DNA of 64,000 nucleotides. Origin: Amoebidium appalachense (taxonomy: Eukaryota > Ichthyosporea). A program made the translations under genes and the position numbers. The notes beneath the pieces were generated by a model that saw nothing but the letters and a program-made list of their open reading frames with translations, was not told the DNA's origin and searched no databases. Shown here piece after piece: positions 13,218 through 24,872 of this stretch (the first letter of the stretch is position 1; every line of letters begins with the position of its first letter). The stretch lies in NCBI GenBank assembly GCA_963693365.1, contig CAVNZM010000004.1, forward strand, positions 13,702,001 through 13,766,000, in the 5' to 3' direction.

Positions 13218-13605
13218 AACAAACGTTCCTGGCCATGATCACAACAGGACACTGCCCCTACCAATAATGCAATGCCATCACGTTGCGTTCCTGCCATGCC
13301 CAACCTGTGATGACACAGGGCCCCACGATTTCATTTCACGAATTGTGACAGTACAAAGTATAATGTTGTGATGATGGCAAAGTTGTGACAGCACAGAGCA
13401 TGATGTTGTGACCATGACACATTTGTGACAGCACAAGGCATTGCGTTGTGCGCGGCACGACAGCCTCAAGTTTAACTAGACACTAGTGTCTTTCCTCAGT
13501 AATTGCCTAAGTTCTGTGCCATCACACGTTGGCCATCATTGGCGGGAATGCACATGCTTGGTAGGTGCAGTGTCCTGTTTTGATCATGGCCAGGGGCGTT
13601 TGTGC
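13218..13605. mobile_element. foldback/MITE-like element
   Basis: Roughly 90-105 bp at the left (13218-13322) and right (13512-13605) ends are inverted copies of each other; the best-conserved core is CTGGCCATGATCA(C/A)AACAGG. The centre contains internal repeats around TTGTGACAGCAC. Target-site duplication not resolved. It lies directly beside the second copy of the 44-bp dispersed repeat. Confidence 0.55.
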
Positions 13606-13609
13606 ACTG

Positions 13610-13653
13610 GGGTGGCGAAAGTGCACCACAGATCTGGCTACTACGTCGTCCGG
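13610..13653 (-). repeat. 44-bp dispersed repeat, - copy
   Basis: Reverse complement of 8990-9033 with one mismatch (the only difference changes the residue after VVHF). Confidence 0.7.
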
Positions 13654-14649
13654 GGGCTTTCCCAAGCCAGTGAATGGCTCAATACTGTTTGATTGGTTCC
13701 CGCCAGATTTCCATAGATCTGCTGCAGCCATTGGATTCTTTCTGAGCGAAGCAAATATCCCCAAATAGCTGCAGGAAATGTGCGAGTAGGACTAACAAGG
13801 ATCTTATGTAAACATGAATAAATACTTGGCAAAGGCGTGTGTAAGGTCACAGTTATATGGGCATTAAATAGTTTTATATGGGTTATTACTTTACTATAAA
13901 CAATAAATAAGTTGTAAGTTGTGGCTCGGCCAGATCACAGCTAAATGCCATAATATGAGCCCCAAACTCTGTTGACTGCCCCACCTCTTGACGATAGTGT
14001 ATAGCCCCACACCGTTATCACGGCTACCATGCCGCAACCTCAGAGGCTGCTCAAAACCTCCCCACCATATGTATAAAGCGGTATGAGGTCTGAATCCATG
14101 CATGGTTGACTCTATTGTAGTGCTAACTCTTCCAAAATACGGACGCTGTACAAAGTCTTGTACAAAGCACTTGCGCGTGCACATGAAAGAACTTCTGATT
14201 TTCACCTTGCATGTTAGATTTCCGAAGGCAACATCGGCAACATCTTGAGGCCAACACAAAATAGTTCTTGATCACGTAAACAGTTGTCTCGTGGAGTCTG
14301 TGCGATTTTTAGCCTTCTGTATTTGGTTTCTCCATGGGTCGAATAGACTCTCAACGCATCAAAGACCTAAGGGATAGCACGGTCTTCTCATGCATATACA
14401 CAAGAAGACCTCAGGTGTACATGACGTAGAGCTAGGCTAAGTAGCCAGCGCGCATGTTGACCTCTAAGCTTATGTTGAACTACCTGTTGCCTGCAGTCGA
14501 GCAAAACAGGAAACAGGTGCGCATGCCTAAACTGGAGTGCGTCTACCTGCAGTTTAGCCATCTGAAGGTTGTGCACACAGTTATCTGATTTAGGCACCTG
14601 TCACCTGCTATTCGTTTTTCGCCTTGGCAACGGTTGAGCTACACCCACG

Positions 14650-15684
14650 ATGGCGACCACACACCGCAAGCACCAACTAGCACTAGTAGGTGTAAAGCTT
14701 GCCACCATAGCCCTTGCTGCTAGCGCAACAGCCACATCCTATTGGTTCCTTCAAAGCCCACCGTTTAGAAAAGACTGGTCGTGGTATCTGTTTGACGATG
14801 GGGACGTAGAGCCAAGTGGGCACCGGGGCCTGTGGCAGGCCTGCATCCCGGCAAGACCGGGGGGCCCGGTAGTGTGCAGCTCCATAGCGCTGGGCTCACG
14901 CAAGAACAGCCTCCCACTGGGCAGCATACTGGCCACCAGGGCGCTGATACTGCTGGCACTGCTTCTGCTCGTGCAGGCCTGCGTGTTTATTCTCTACTCG
15001 GCCCGCACGGCAACAAACCCCGAGCAACTGCGAAAGCGCCGGCGGCTGGCTACGTGGGGTGTGTTTGCCAATGGCTGTGGTTGGCTGTTCCTTTTGGTGG
15101 CGGTGGTGCTGCAGATAGTGACGGGCAGGGACCAGCGCTACCCCACGTACGGGTGGTCCATGTTTGTGGCCTGGGCCGCTGTGGCCTGGGGCACCCTGGA
15201 CACCCTCCTGCACACCTTCGTGGTTGTGCGGGCCCTCAAAGACCCCCCCAGCTGTGTCCCCGACATATCCCTGCCTGCTCCCACAGAGACCCCCCGGCCA
15301 CGCCAGCGCCACTACCAGGCCCCGGCCTGGCTCCTAGCCCCCTCTGCTGGCACGGATGCCACGGCGCCCCCTGCCTACTGTGAGGACGAAGACTGCCCAC
15401 CCACATATGCGGCCCTGGCCCGGCCACGCACCATCCAGCCTGCACCATACCGCACGCAGGGCTGTGCCCGCAGTGCGGCCACCAGCCAGTCCCTGCCTTC
15501 ACTGACTGCGGGCCAGGTGCGCCGCATAGACTGCCCGGCTGCAGGGCCGCGTGGCCTGGACCTGCCACCGGCCTACCACCAGCTAGCTGCCAGCGCACCG
15601 CAAATGGCATACAGGGCCTGGGACCCAGCAGCACCTGATGTGGACAGGTTGAGGACACCCTCGGCACCGGCAAGTTTGGCCTGA
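14650..15684 (+). CDS. claudin/PMP22-like tetraspan membrane protein with PPxY tail
   Basis: Intronless, 344 residues, ATG 14650. Four hydrophobic segments near residues 10-33, 94-117, 134-158 and 167-193 fit the four-pass claudin/PMP22/EMP fold. The first extracellular loop carries the superfamily signature: Trp residues, then GLW (60-62) with Cys 65 and Cys 76. The cytoplasmic C-terminal tail (about 195-344) is Pro/Ala-rich and holds three PPxY motifs (PPAY 240-243, PPTY 250-253, PPAY 306-309), known in other proteins as ligands for WW domains such as Nedd4-family ubiquitin ligases. Claudins shape cell junctions in animals; here only membrane topology and possible ubiquitin-ligase recruitment can be inferred. 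The tail is longer than in most claudins. No matching gene neighbours suggest a pathway. Confidence 0.8.
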   Translation: MATTHRKHQLALVGVKLATIALAASATATSYWFLQSPPFRKDWSWYLFDDGDVEPSGHRGLWQACIPARPGGPVVCSSIALGSRKNSLPLGSILATRALILLALLLLVQACVFILYSARTATNPEQLRKRRRLATWGVFANGCGWLFLLVAVVLQIVTGRDQRYPTYGWSMFVAWAAVAWGTLDTLLHTFVVVRALKDPPSCVPDISLPAPTETPRPRQRHYQAPAWLLAPSAGTDATAPPAYCEDEDCPPTYAALARPRTIQPAPYRTQGCARSAATSQSLPSLTAGQVRRIDCPAAGPRGLDLPPAYHQLAASAPQMAYRAWDPAAPDVDRLRTPSAPASLA

Positions 15685-18187
15685 GACGTGTGTTGGGTAG
15701 GAGGAGCGAAAGGGTGGGCAACGGTGTGCCACGCGCGCACGTTTTTTTTTTTTTTTTTTTTTTCGCACAGGTAATCGATCACCTCTCTTTTGAAGGACCC
15801 CATTGACTGATGAATGTAAATCAGGTCGAAAGAAATCTACTAGAGCCTGATTCTGAAACCCATTAGGCTCATGGGCTTGTCTGCAGGCAGACAACCAGAG
15901 ACACATATATAGACACGAACGTATTACATATAAATTTGTACGAAGTTGTGTCAGCCTCTGTGGTTATGCTCCGCACCACCAAGGCCTACCAACATGTGCC
16001 ATTTTGTCATAGACATGCACGTGTGCGTGTGTGAGAGATGTGTCTTAGTGTGTGTGTGGGCATACGATGTCACATAGTATGGTCGAAGCCCATACAAATG
16101 TTTATGATGTGTGTGTGCATCTGTCTTGATGCATCTGCACGTTTAACAGGTTACACACACGCACGTTGCACCTGTTGCATATGTGCGTACTCAGGCTGGA
16201 TCGTCTATCATGTGTGCCCTCTGTCAAATGTCTGTACTCAGTGTGACTGTGTTATCGGCTGTAATTGTACCTGTGATTGTACCTGACAGTGTGTCTTGTG
16301 CATGGTGCGTTAGGCCTCTTCGACCGAGCGCCACGGCTCCCGAAACGTTCGCTGAGAAGGGAAATAAGTCAAAGAAAATGCTGGGTCGCGTGCGAAAGAC
16401 TCAACGCTAGGGCTCGGAAAGACTAGGAGGGCTCGAGAGCCTGTAAGCACACAAGAGAGAGCCGGGGGGGGGGAGGGGGGGGGGGGGGGGGGGAAAGGAA
16501 AAACTGGGTGGAAAGAGGGGAGGGGAGGAGGTGGGCGCAGGGGGGACATGGAGAGGAGGGCTACTGGAGGGAGAGGGGAGAAAGAGAGAGAAAACCATGG
16601 ACCCATCTGTTCAGTCCAAGGGGGAAAGAAAGAGGGAGACGAGTGTGAAGAGAGAATGGGAGAGAATGAGAGGGAGAGTAGAGCGGGGGGAAGGGGGGGG
16701 GAGGAGGGAGAGGGAGGGAGCCAAAGAGAAGGAGAGAGAGACGGAGAGAGAGACTCGGGGGGGGGGGGGGGGGAGAGAGAGAGAGAGAGAGAGGGAGGGA
16801 GAGGGAGGGAGACAGAGAGGGGGAGAGGGAGAGAGGGGGGGGGGGGGCATGTCTCTCTCGGTGTGTGTGTGTGTGTGTTGTGTGTGTTGGGGGAAGGGGG
16901 GAGAGTGGGGAAGGGAGAGTCGGCGAGGGAGGGAGGGAGGGAGGGAGGGAGGGAGGGAGGAAGGGAGGGAGGGAGGGAGGGAGGGAGGGAGGGAAGGAGG
17001 GGGGGAGGGAGGGAGGGAGGGAGGGAGGGAGCCGGGGAGGGAGCGAGAGCAAAAGGCGACAAGTTCGCTGCAGCTCAACCGGTACACGCCGTAATTAATT
17101 AATGAATATGTAAGCAAAGACAGTAACTAATATTATCAATCAGTTCTTTGGCAGCTCGGTTTGATTGGCGACAGCCGTCAGTATCGATGTAGCATCAAAT
17201 ACTGCACAGACTCGGCGTCAAGTCAACTTGGTCAAACCGGCCGCGGGCTGTTCCAACTTCCGAGGTGACTGTTATATTTCACGGTGCACGTGAGCGGGTC
17301 AGAAACAAGGCCTCCTTTATCTAATCCAGAAATAGCGGAATAACCCGGTTGTGACCAGTAAGTCTGTGTGTATCTATTTGACTGGCGCTGCGACGTACCG
17401 TCACGTACGTACCACTGCCAGGGTGACGGGGCGTTCGGAAGGCTTGAACACAGTTCAGAACAGAGAACACTGCCACTGCAACTGCAAATAGCAAACTGTA
17501 AACCTCTCATGGGTGACAAGGGTGACACGCTGCGTGAGTCAGCGTGGCGTAAATAGATTCCGGTATGTGCCTTTATTACACAGGAATGCAGTTTGTGAAA
17601 TTCTATATTAGCACGTAGTAATGCCCGGCCACTTACGTAAGCCGGTGGGTACATAGCCTTGGAGACTAATTACAACATTTATTTATATTTATCTTATTTC
17701 ACTATACAAGCGAGCCATGATGACAGCAACGTGCCTGTGCAATGTCGGCACTACTTTTGTAATGTATAGGGCATAATGAATTCAAGGGTGAGAAAAAATC
17801 AAACTCAAAGCAGGTCAGTGTGATAATAAATGCACAGCTATTGTCCAGTCGTCATAAAGGATGAATCATTGCAGAAACATCGCAAAATGAAAATAAGTTT
17901 TAGATGGCTCAAGTTCCAAAAGTTCATTGCAATTTGAACGGATCGGGCTAACCAATCGCATGGTACAAAGACTTTATGAATTAGAATTATATGCTTTTAT
18001 TGGTCAGATCTTCAACGTTGACATTCCAGAGATTTCCCATGACCTTGGCTGTGGCGTCATGAATCATGATCATGCATGAGGCCGCTCTCTCAGTCTCGTC
18101 TCACATGGTGTCGGTTGTGCCCCCTATACACGTCTTCCCAATTGCAACCATTAACTTTGCACCTGCGCACAGCCAGGGCCGCCAACC
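15685..18187. other. spacer between claudin-like and Reelin-domain genes
   Basis: No gene recognised. Includes a T-run at 15743-15764, a GT-rich patch near 16020-16120 and the purine tract 16460-17050; the remainder is unique sequence upstream of the Reelin-domain gene, with an ATTGG/CCAAT-type word near 17950. Confidence 0.6.
16460..17050 (+). repeat. polypurine tract, (GA)n and (GGGA)n
   Basis: About 600 bases almost free of pyrimidines on the + strand, including (GA)n near 16775-16790 and (GGGA)n at 16925-17040. Such homopurine mirror-like DNA can form triplexes. Confidence 0.9.
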
Positions 18188-20032
18188 ATGTGGGGGTCAC
18201 TTTCAAATGTCTGCCTTGTGGCGCTGCTTACTGCGCTCACAGAGGCCTTTCCTAACGGCGCCCCTCCGTTCGCCTGTTCGCACACAAACATACCCCATGG
18301 CTCGCCGGAGCCAGGGGACAGCCCCGTGATGATAACGGCTGCAGCGGATGCAACGTACCAGCCTGGAAAGCCGCAGGACGTGGTTATCTTCTTGAACGTA
18401 AGTTCACGTTTTGTATCTGTCAGGGCGTGGGTGTTGAGGAAACCTCTGGAGGGAGCAGACTAAGGAGGAGTGCTGGGGGGGGGGGGGGGGGGGGGGGGGG
18501 GGGAGGGGGGGGGGGGGGGGGGTGAGGGGAAGCACATGCCCGGGGGCTGTGGATGTACCGGTTGTTATCAGGTTAGCAACAACCCGTACGTCATTATTGC
18601 AAGACACACATCAAGAATTACAGGGTATGCCAGTTATAGACACTCTTGGCACATATATCTAGCAGACAGGCACACACGAACGCACATTCACACATCACAC
18701 CGTCGATTGCACAGTCGCATGTCACGCACGCTATGAGGGCACTTATAAGCACCTATGCTCTATACATACACCTGCACGTTTGGTAGCTTGCCATCTGCTA
18801 TTTTTAGCATGCCCCACGCCGCAAGCACCACATCTTCGCCCTGGAGAATCGAAAGTGCAATGGTGTGAGCATGGCAAATATGATCCGCACACCCAAACCC
18901 ATGGCGCACGCGCTTATATGTCACGGCACACCTTAAACACGTGCGCATGAAAACACGGACACTTGTGCCCCCGCGCACATAACGTGCAGAGAAGTTTTCC
19001 TTGCGATATCACCTCAGTCCGCTACCCACCAATAACACTCATGATACCCACCACAACAGAGCACCAAAACACCTGCTCGTGCCAGCCCCGAGTACGGTTT
19101 CCTGCTGACCGCCCTGGACTCCAAAGGCACCATCCTGAGCAACGCATTAGCCAGCGGGGATGCCAAGAGTGTGCAGGTCAAGCAGTGTGCTGGCCAGGGG
19201 CCCAACAGCTATGCCACACACGTGGAGTCAGGGCCATCAAAAACGTGGGTGGTCAAGTTCACCCCCCCGGCAGATGCACAGGGAGACATTGAGCTCAAGG
19301 CCACAGGTGAGCATATTCCCGCCGTGGCCATGGGGTGGAGGGTTGAACGTTATTTGTTTAACTACAGCTTGGTGGCTGCGCCGTCAGAAATGTGTATTAG
19401 TGGTTAGCGAGGAATTAACATGAAACTTGTGTGCATAGTTAGTTTACCTTGCACCATGCCCCCACTTCCCTTCAAGCCGAAGAGACCACATCATTCCAGG
19501 CCTCCTTTAGTTAAGCGGTGTGCTGAGAAACTACTAGTTGACTTTGTTTCTCCAAGGGGGGGGAGTGTGTGTGTGTGTGTGTGTTGGGGGGGGGGGGGGG
19601 GGGGGGGTCAGTTTTTAAAATTACTGAATATCGTTGCACACTCTTGCACCCTTTTATTTTTCATTTGTATTATTTTTTACTTTTATTTTCTATTTGGTTT
19701 GGGATTTGCAGAACCTGCACTGTAATGTCCGTCGTAAGCAAGCACTTCTGTAACACATACTAACCCCCTTTAGCTCGCTGCATACCTTCTCTTTGCATTT
19801 CTGCACCGTGTTTGTACCTTGTGAATCTGCGTTTCATTACGGTCATGTGACTGTTCTAACCCCCCTCTCCCCTTCCTCCCCCCCCCCCCCCTCCCCCCCC
19901 CCTCCCCTCTTCCTCCCCCCCCAAACAACTTTAATAACAAACAGTGGTTGATGCCAACGGTGACGGCAGTCCTGCTGGTGACAAAGTCTACACTTCCAGT
20001 GTCCTGCTAAGCCGCTCCCAGCAAGGTGACCA

Positions 20033-20077
<45 letters not shown>

Positions 20078-21565
20078 TTCTCCCTCCCCCCTCCACACAC
20101 ACACAGGCACACACAAGCCCAACACAGTAAAACCTCTTACCACCTGCCACCACCAGCAGAAATGACAGGCCCACTAATGCATCGCACAAGCTGGGAAGCG
20201 TAGAGGGATAGAAAGCGCCAAATGGATCCCAAAGCAGGGTGGTGGCTCATGATTGGCTATCGCTATGTCTTTGTTTTCCTGGCAGCTAATGAAACGAGTG
20301 TGCAGCCATGAACATGTGATACAAAAAAGTTGTCCAACCAACTCTCAGGAATCTGGTATAGGCTCGAGAGCTTTCCAGAGCAAGCCCTGTCACATGCAAC
20401 ACTGCACACACAGGTGCACATGTGCATAGGCATGCCGGTCCCTCTCCTATTCACATCTCCATATGATATCCCCCATCAAGGATATCATCTGCAGGGGGTC
20501 ACAATGATAACCAAAGATATCTAAGTTAGCCCGATGTGATTCAAATTTTGCATAGTGGGAAAAGACAGCTGATTGTGACTCTACACATATATCAGCTGCT
20601 AGCTCACATCTAGCCACAATCCCTCTGCTTGCCTCCCCCTTTTCTCCACATACCCCCACCTCACTTACTCACATATAACACACACGCACACACGCACACG
20701 CACAGTCGGGGCCCCGAGCCCGGCCCCTGCAGCCACAGGCCCACAACCTGCCGGGACCAACTCCTCCTCCGCCGGTGCTCCAATCACCAACACAACCCCA
20801 CCCACGACAGATAACACGCCTCCCCCCATGGTCGTCAATTCACCCACCAACAACCAGGACATGCAGGATGTGAGCAGCAACACAAACCAGGGCAACCCAT
20901 CGACCAATGGCGTACCTGTGGACGGGACAGGGGCCGGTCCATCCCCTGCAGGCAGCAACGAGTTGGATATGAACCCGGCTGACACCCAGGACACTGCATC
21001 TGGCGCCCCGCTAGAAATCATGGGGGATCAGCCGTCTGAGACTATGCCGGTAGGGGCACCTGCAGGAGAGACCATGGCCGATGTACAGCCCACACCCACA
21101 CAGGCACCCATCAATAAGCAGCCTATGACTACAGATGCGGCCATGCAGTCACAGGTCGAGGAAACAAGTGCTCAGCCATCCACCACACAGGAGGCAGGGG
21201 AGGAGCAAATGGAGACGAAGACGGAAAAACCAAAACCAACAAAGACCCCGAGCAAGTACGGAAAGGATGGAAATGACGAGGAGGAATATAACAAGAAGGG
21301 ATATGACAAGAAGGGATATAACAGGGAGGGATATGACGTAGAGGGATATAACAAGGAGGGATATAACGAGGACGGTTATGATAGGGAAGGATATAACGAG
21401 GCAGGGTACAATAAGAAAGGATATGACAGGGATGGATATAACGAGGAGGGATATGACAAGAAGGGATATGATAGGGATGGATATAACGAGAAGGGCTTTG
21501 ACAAGTCCGGGTGCAACAGGGAGGGATTCTGCAAGGACAGGCGCAGACGCAGATCCAGATTTTAG
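18188..21565 (+). CDS. secreted Reelin-domain protein with GY-pentapeptide tail
   Basis: Four exons: 18188-18397, 19060-19306, 19945-20025, 20706-21565; phases 0, 1, 1; 465 residues. A signal peptide (residues 1-20, hydrophobic LVALLTALTEA) precedes FPNGAP, the usual start of a Reelin (Reeler) domain, which spans about 21-180 and keeps the family words PHG, YQPG, YGFLLTA and Cys 30 plus the QCAG cysteine. Residues 180-370 are Thr/Pro/Gln/Asn-rich and likely O-glycosylated. Residues about 372-455 are roughly 17 tandem pentapeptides of pattern (N/D)xxG(Y/F); the protein ends in a basic cluster RRRRRSRF. Reeler domains occur in extracellular matrix and defence proteins; a cell-wall or matrix role is inferred. 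The first intron is long and holds a poly-G tract; the third holds poly-C. Exact acceptor choices were made by frame and domain continuity. Confidence 0.85.
21282..21520 (+). repeat. 15-bp coding repeat (GY pentapeptides)
   Basis: About 16-17 imperfect copies of a 15-bp unit of the type GGATATAACAAGAAG inside the last exon of the Reelin-domain gene. Copies differ mainly at the two central codons (Lys/Arg/Glu/Asp), alternating Asn and Asp before them. Confidence 0.9.
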
Positions 21566-22618
21566 GGAGATAACTGGTCGGAAATATCAGTGAGACATGC
21601 ATTGATAGCCAGTAGTCACGTGATTTAGCTTAGTCTTTAGATATGCAGGTGCCCAGATATATGGCTAGCATTGGCCTAAAAAATTTATTTTCATGCTGAA
21701 ACAGCTCAGTTCAGGCAGAGATTGGTTGGCAGTGCAGTGGATGCTTGTCGTCGTAATTTATTTCTGATCTTTTAGTTTTTTTCTTTTTTCCCGCTTTCTC
21801 CTCCTCCTCCTCCTCCTTCTTTTCTCTCTCTGTCTCTCTCTTTCTCTCTCTCTTTCTTTTTTTTTTTCTTTTGCCGTGCACCATATTAGGCTCAAAGTTC
21901 GGAAGTTGAGTTCCCGGATCAGTTTGTGTTTTTGTTGGTGGCCGCACCACATAAACATCTTGTCGATCCGCAAATGAACCGACTTGGACTCATTAAGCCT
22001 CTCAGACTTGCGTGTGGGCCGCAGCCCATACGGATCCGTCCATTGTTTCAGCGGAACATACATAGATGAGTTGACAGAAAAGTATGGCCAGAGATCTAGA
22101 GAGGAAGGGGGGGGGGGGGGGGGGGGGAGGGGGAGGGGGGGGGGGGGGGGGTCCAAGACTTCCTATATAGGCAGATAAGAGGCGTTTTTAAAGTTTGCAG
22201 AGCACGTATCCGAATTTGATCACATACGTGCACGACGAAAACCAAAAAAAAAAAAAAAAAAAAAAAGCCAGAATTTTCGCATGCAGAGCGCGCACATGTA
22301 CATACAAGGACAACTTTGACGTGTGCTACAAGGGCAACGTTGACGTTGCATACTAACAATGGTCCATTGATCCTATGGGTAGGACTCAGTGCCACGCGTC
22401 GCCGCGATTATGTATGTCCGAATTTCCGGTCCCATGCCGATCACACGTGCTATGAGGGAGAAAATCGTCCTGATGAAATGAAAAAAATACATGTACATGA
22501 GGCTTGAACACAGATTGAGTCACTGCGGCCGGTATGTAGTGCGTACCCACCGGCCGGCCTTGACCACACATGAGCGGTTGTTGGCGAGCCGGGCACATTG
22601 CAAGTAGGCTTGAGAAGT

Positions 22619-22760
22619 GTGAAGGGCCGGGGGTTAGGTTGCAGCTGTGCAGTGGTAAGCAACAAGCGAGCATGGAAAATGCAGAGAGAAACAGAGAGGA
22701 GATAAGGCTTCTGGGAGCCAGTCTACCCAAGTTGACCTCCCTGGCTAGCATATGTATACT
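22619..22760 (-). repeat. SINE-like element, partial copy (5' half)
   Basis: Aligns with the 5' half of the full copy (shared words GGCCGGGGGTTA, GGCTTCTGGGAGCC-type, CCTGGCTAGCATA). Confidence 0.5.
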
Positions 22761-22928
22761 GCTCCTGCATGCTGAGAGGTAAGAGTGTGTGTGTGTGTGT
22801 TCATCTAGGATATGCATGTATGCGTGTATGTGTTTGTGCACACGTACTGTATGTAGTGTGTGCGCGCACGTTGATACAAGGCAGGCTGCAAAATTCATAA
22901 AGCATTAAGGGAGGGAAGGAGGGAGGAA

Positions 22929-23542
22929 GGGGGGGGGGGGGGGGGGGGTTTGAATGCGTCAAAAGTAAGAAGTACACAAGAACAAACGGATAACACGATG
23001 CAGAATGCAAGCCATACATAAAGAGTATGCATAATAAGCAGAGCCCATCCTCAGGGAAGGCCCACGTCATCCACAGTACCCGAGTTTCGACCTATTCACC
23101 TCGTTTACGAAACCCAACTCAGATACTGTTTCGGGGGGGGGGGGGGGGGGGGGGGGTGTTTGAATGCGTCAAAAAGTACGAAGTACACAAGAACAAACGG
23201 ATAACACGATGCAGAATGCAAGCCATACATAAAGAGTATGCATAATAAGCAGAGCCCATCCTCAGGGGGGGCCCACGTCATCCACAGTACCCGAGTTTCG
23301 ACCTATTCCCCTCGTTAACGAAACCCAACTCAGATACTGTTTCACTTGAACATGAGTAGGTCACCCGTCTTGATCAGAGACGAGCAGGGTTGCTTATGCA
23401 GGCAAGGGCAGTGGGAAAGGCCGGGGGTTAAAGTTGCAGCAGTAAGCAGAAGCAAGAAAAATATAGATAGGAACTCAGGAGACGGGGCTTCTAGGAAGCT
23501 CCCCCGTCGATACCTAAGTCGATACTTCCCTGGCTAACATAC
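22929..23542 (-). repeat. SINE-like element with internal 207-bp tandem duplication
   Basis: The minus-strand copy 23132-23542 is full length (5' GTTAGCCAGG at 23542, poly-C tail at 23138-23156 read as G on +). Directly downstream, 22929-23131 repeats its 3' half plus the C tail nearly identically. The two halves differ by only a few bases, so the duplication is recent. Confidence 0.65.
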
Positions 23543-23959
23543 TACACCAGCTGAAAAGAATTAAGTCCCGAAGGCCACAGAATTCGTAATCAGAGGGGAA
23601 AATATGAGATTTGACCCACGCCGCAGGGTAGTAACACGCTTACTAGGGCGGAACTTTATCGTCTTCGAACGGAAAGCTATGCCCCCGGATGTCAGCCGGA
23701 AATATGGTATCACCCATTGCTTTGGGCTTGAAAAAAGCCAAACCGATAGTCCGAGTTATGTTACGCCGGCGGGTAACATGCCGCATGGGTTCCAAGGGAG
23801 CTGTCGCCAACAGAGCGGTGTGTGCATGCGTGCGCGTAACGCAATGTGTGAAGTGTGTCTATAGCTATGAAAGGGGGTATGCAGAAGTGGACAGATGAAG
23901 TGTGTGGAGAGAAAAACAGTAAGAAGAAAAGTAGACACCGGTATGTGCAACCCCGCACA

Positions 23960-23994
<35 letters not shown>

Positions 23995-24327
23995 AATAAG
24001 CGAAGATTACAGGGGGGGGGGGGGGGGGGGGGGGGGCTGGCTGAGTTGGGGAGAGTGGTGGAATGACATCTCAACCCGGTGGAGCCAAGAAATCGAAATA
24101 TTAATTAAAAATTGATATTTGCATTAAAAGGTTTAACACTAAAGCCCTCCCATGGGAAATATTCGAGCGCCCATGCACTGCAAGTGGGCTGCTCTCCGTC
24201 TATGCACAGTCAGCACGTTATGCCAGCCAAAGCACACGTGCAGTTGCATCTCTTGCAGTATTGTACACACAGTGCGATGTCCATTCCTTATCATGTGCGC
24301 TATATTGAGCGGCTAACCTGCAGGCGT

Positions 24328-24516
24328 CTAGTCCAGGTAGCCCTTAGCACAGGCCAGCTCTGCGTTCATGATGGCACCACCAGCAGCACCAATGATAGTG
24401 TTGTGGCTGAGCATGACGAACTTGATGTCGAAGATGGGGTCCTCACGCACACGCCCAACAGACACCGTGAAGCCCCCACCAAGACCACGGTCAAGACGCG
24501 GCTGCGGCCGGTCGGG

Positions 24517-24578
<62 letters not shown>

Positions 24579-24619
24579 AGGTGGGGTTGAGGTTGGGTGT
24601 CGGTGTTTTTTTTTTTTTT

Positions 24620-24650
<31 letters not shown>

Positions 24651-24820
24651 GGGGGGGAGGGGGGGGGGGGTTGGTGAGTGAGTGGAAGGGGTGTGCCAGT
24701 ATCTACCTGTGCATGGTTCCTCATTGGGCTAAGACACAATGCAGGGAGGGGGGGGGGGGGGGGGGTTTGAATGCGTCAAAAAGTACGAAGTACACAAGAA
24801 CAAACGGATAACACGATGCA

Positions 24821-24872
<52 letters not shown>

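Larger units (their letters stand above)
11734..14640. other. no supported gene; CA-rich tract and foldback element
   Basis: Holds a poly-C run at 11852-11885, a degenerate CA-rich region at 12400-13100, the inverted-repeat element at 13218-13605 and AT-richer unique sequence. Open frames here have no recognisable domains. Confidence 0.6.
21566..24327. other. intergenic region between convergent genes, repeat-rich
   Basis: The Reelin-domain gene (+) and ASADH (-) converge here. No gene seen. Contains SINE-like copies (22619-22760 partial, 22929-23542), poly-G tracts at 22109-22150, 23138-23156 and 24012-24036, and a CA array at 23963-23992. Confidence 0.6.

Noticed and set aside
16310-17117. 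Large Gly/Arg/Glu- and Pro/Ser-rich frames on both strands
   Set aside because: Pure translation of the polypurine tract; no codon structure.
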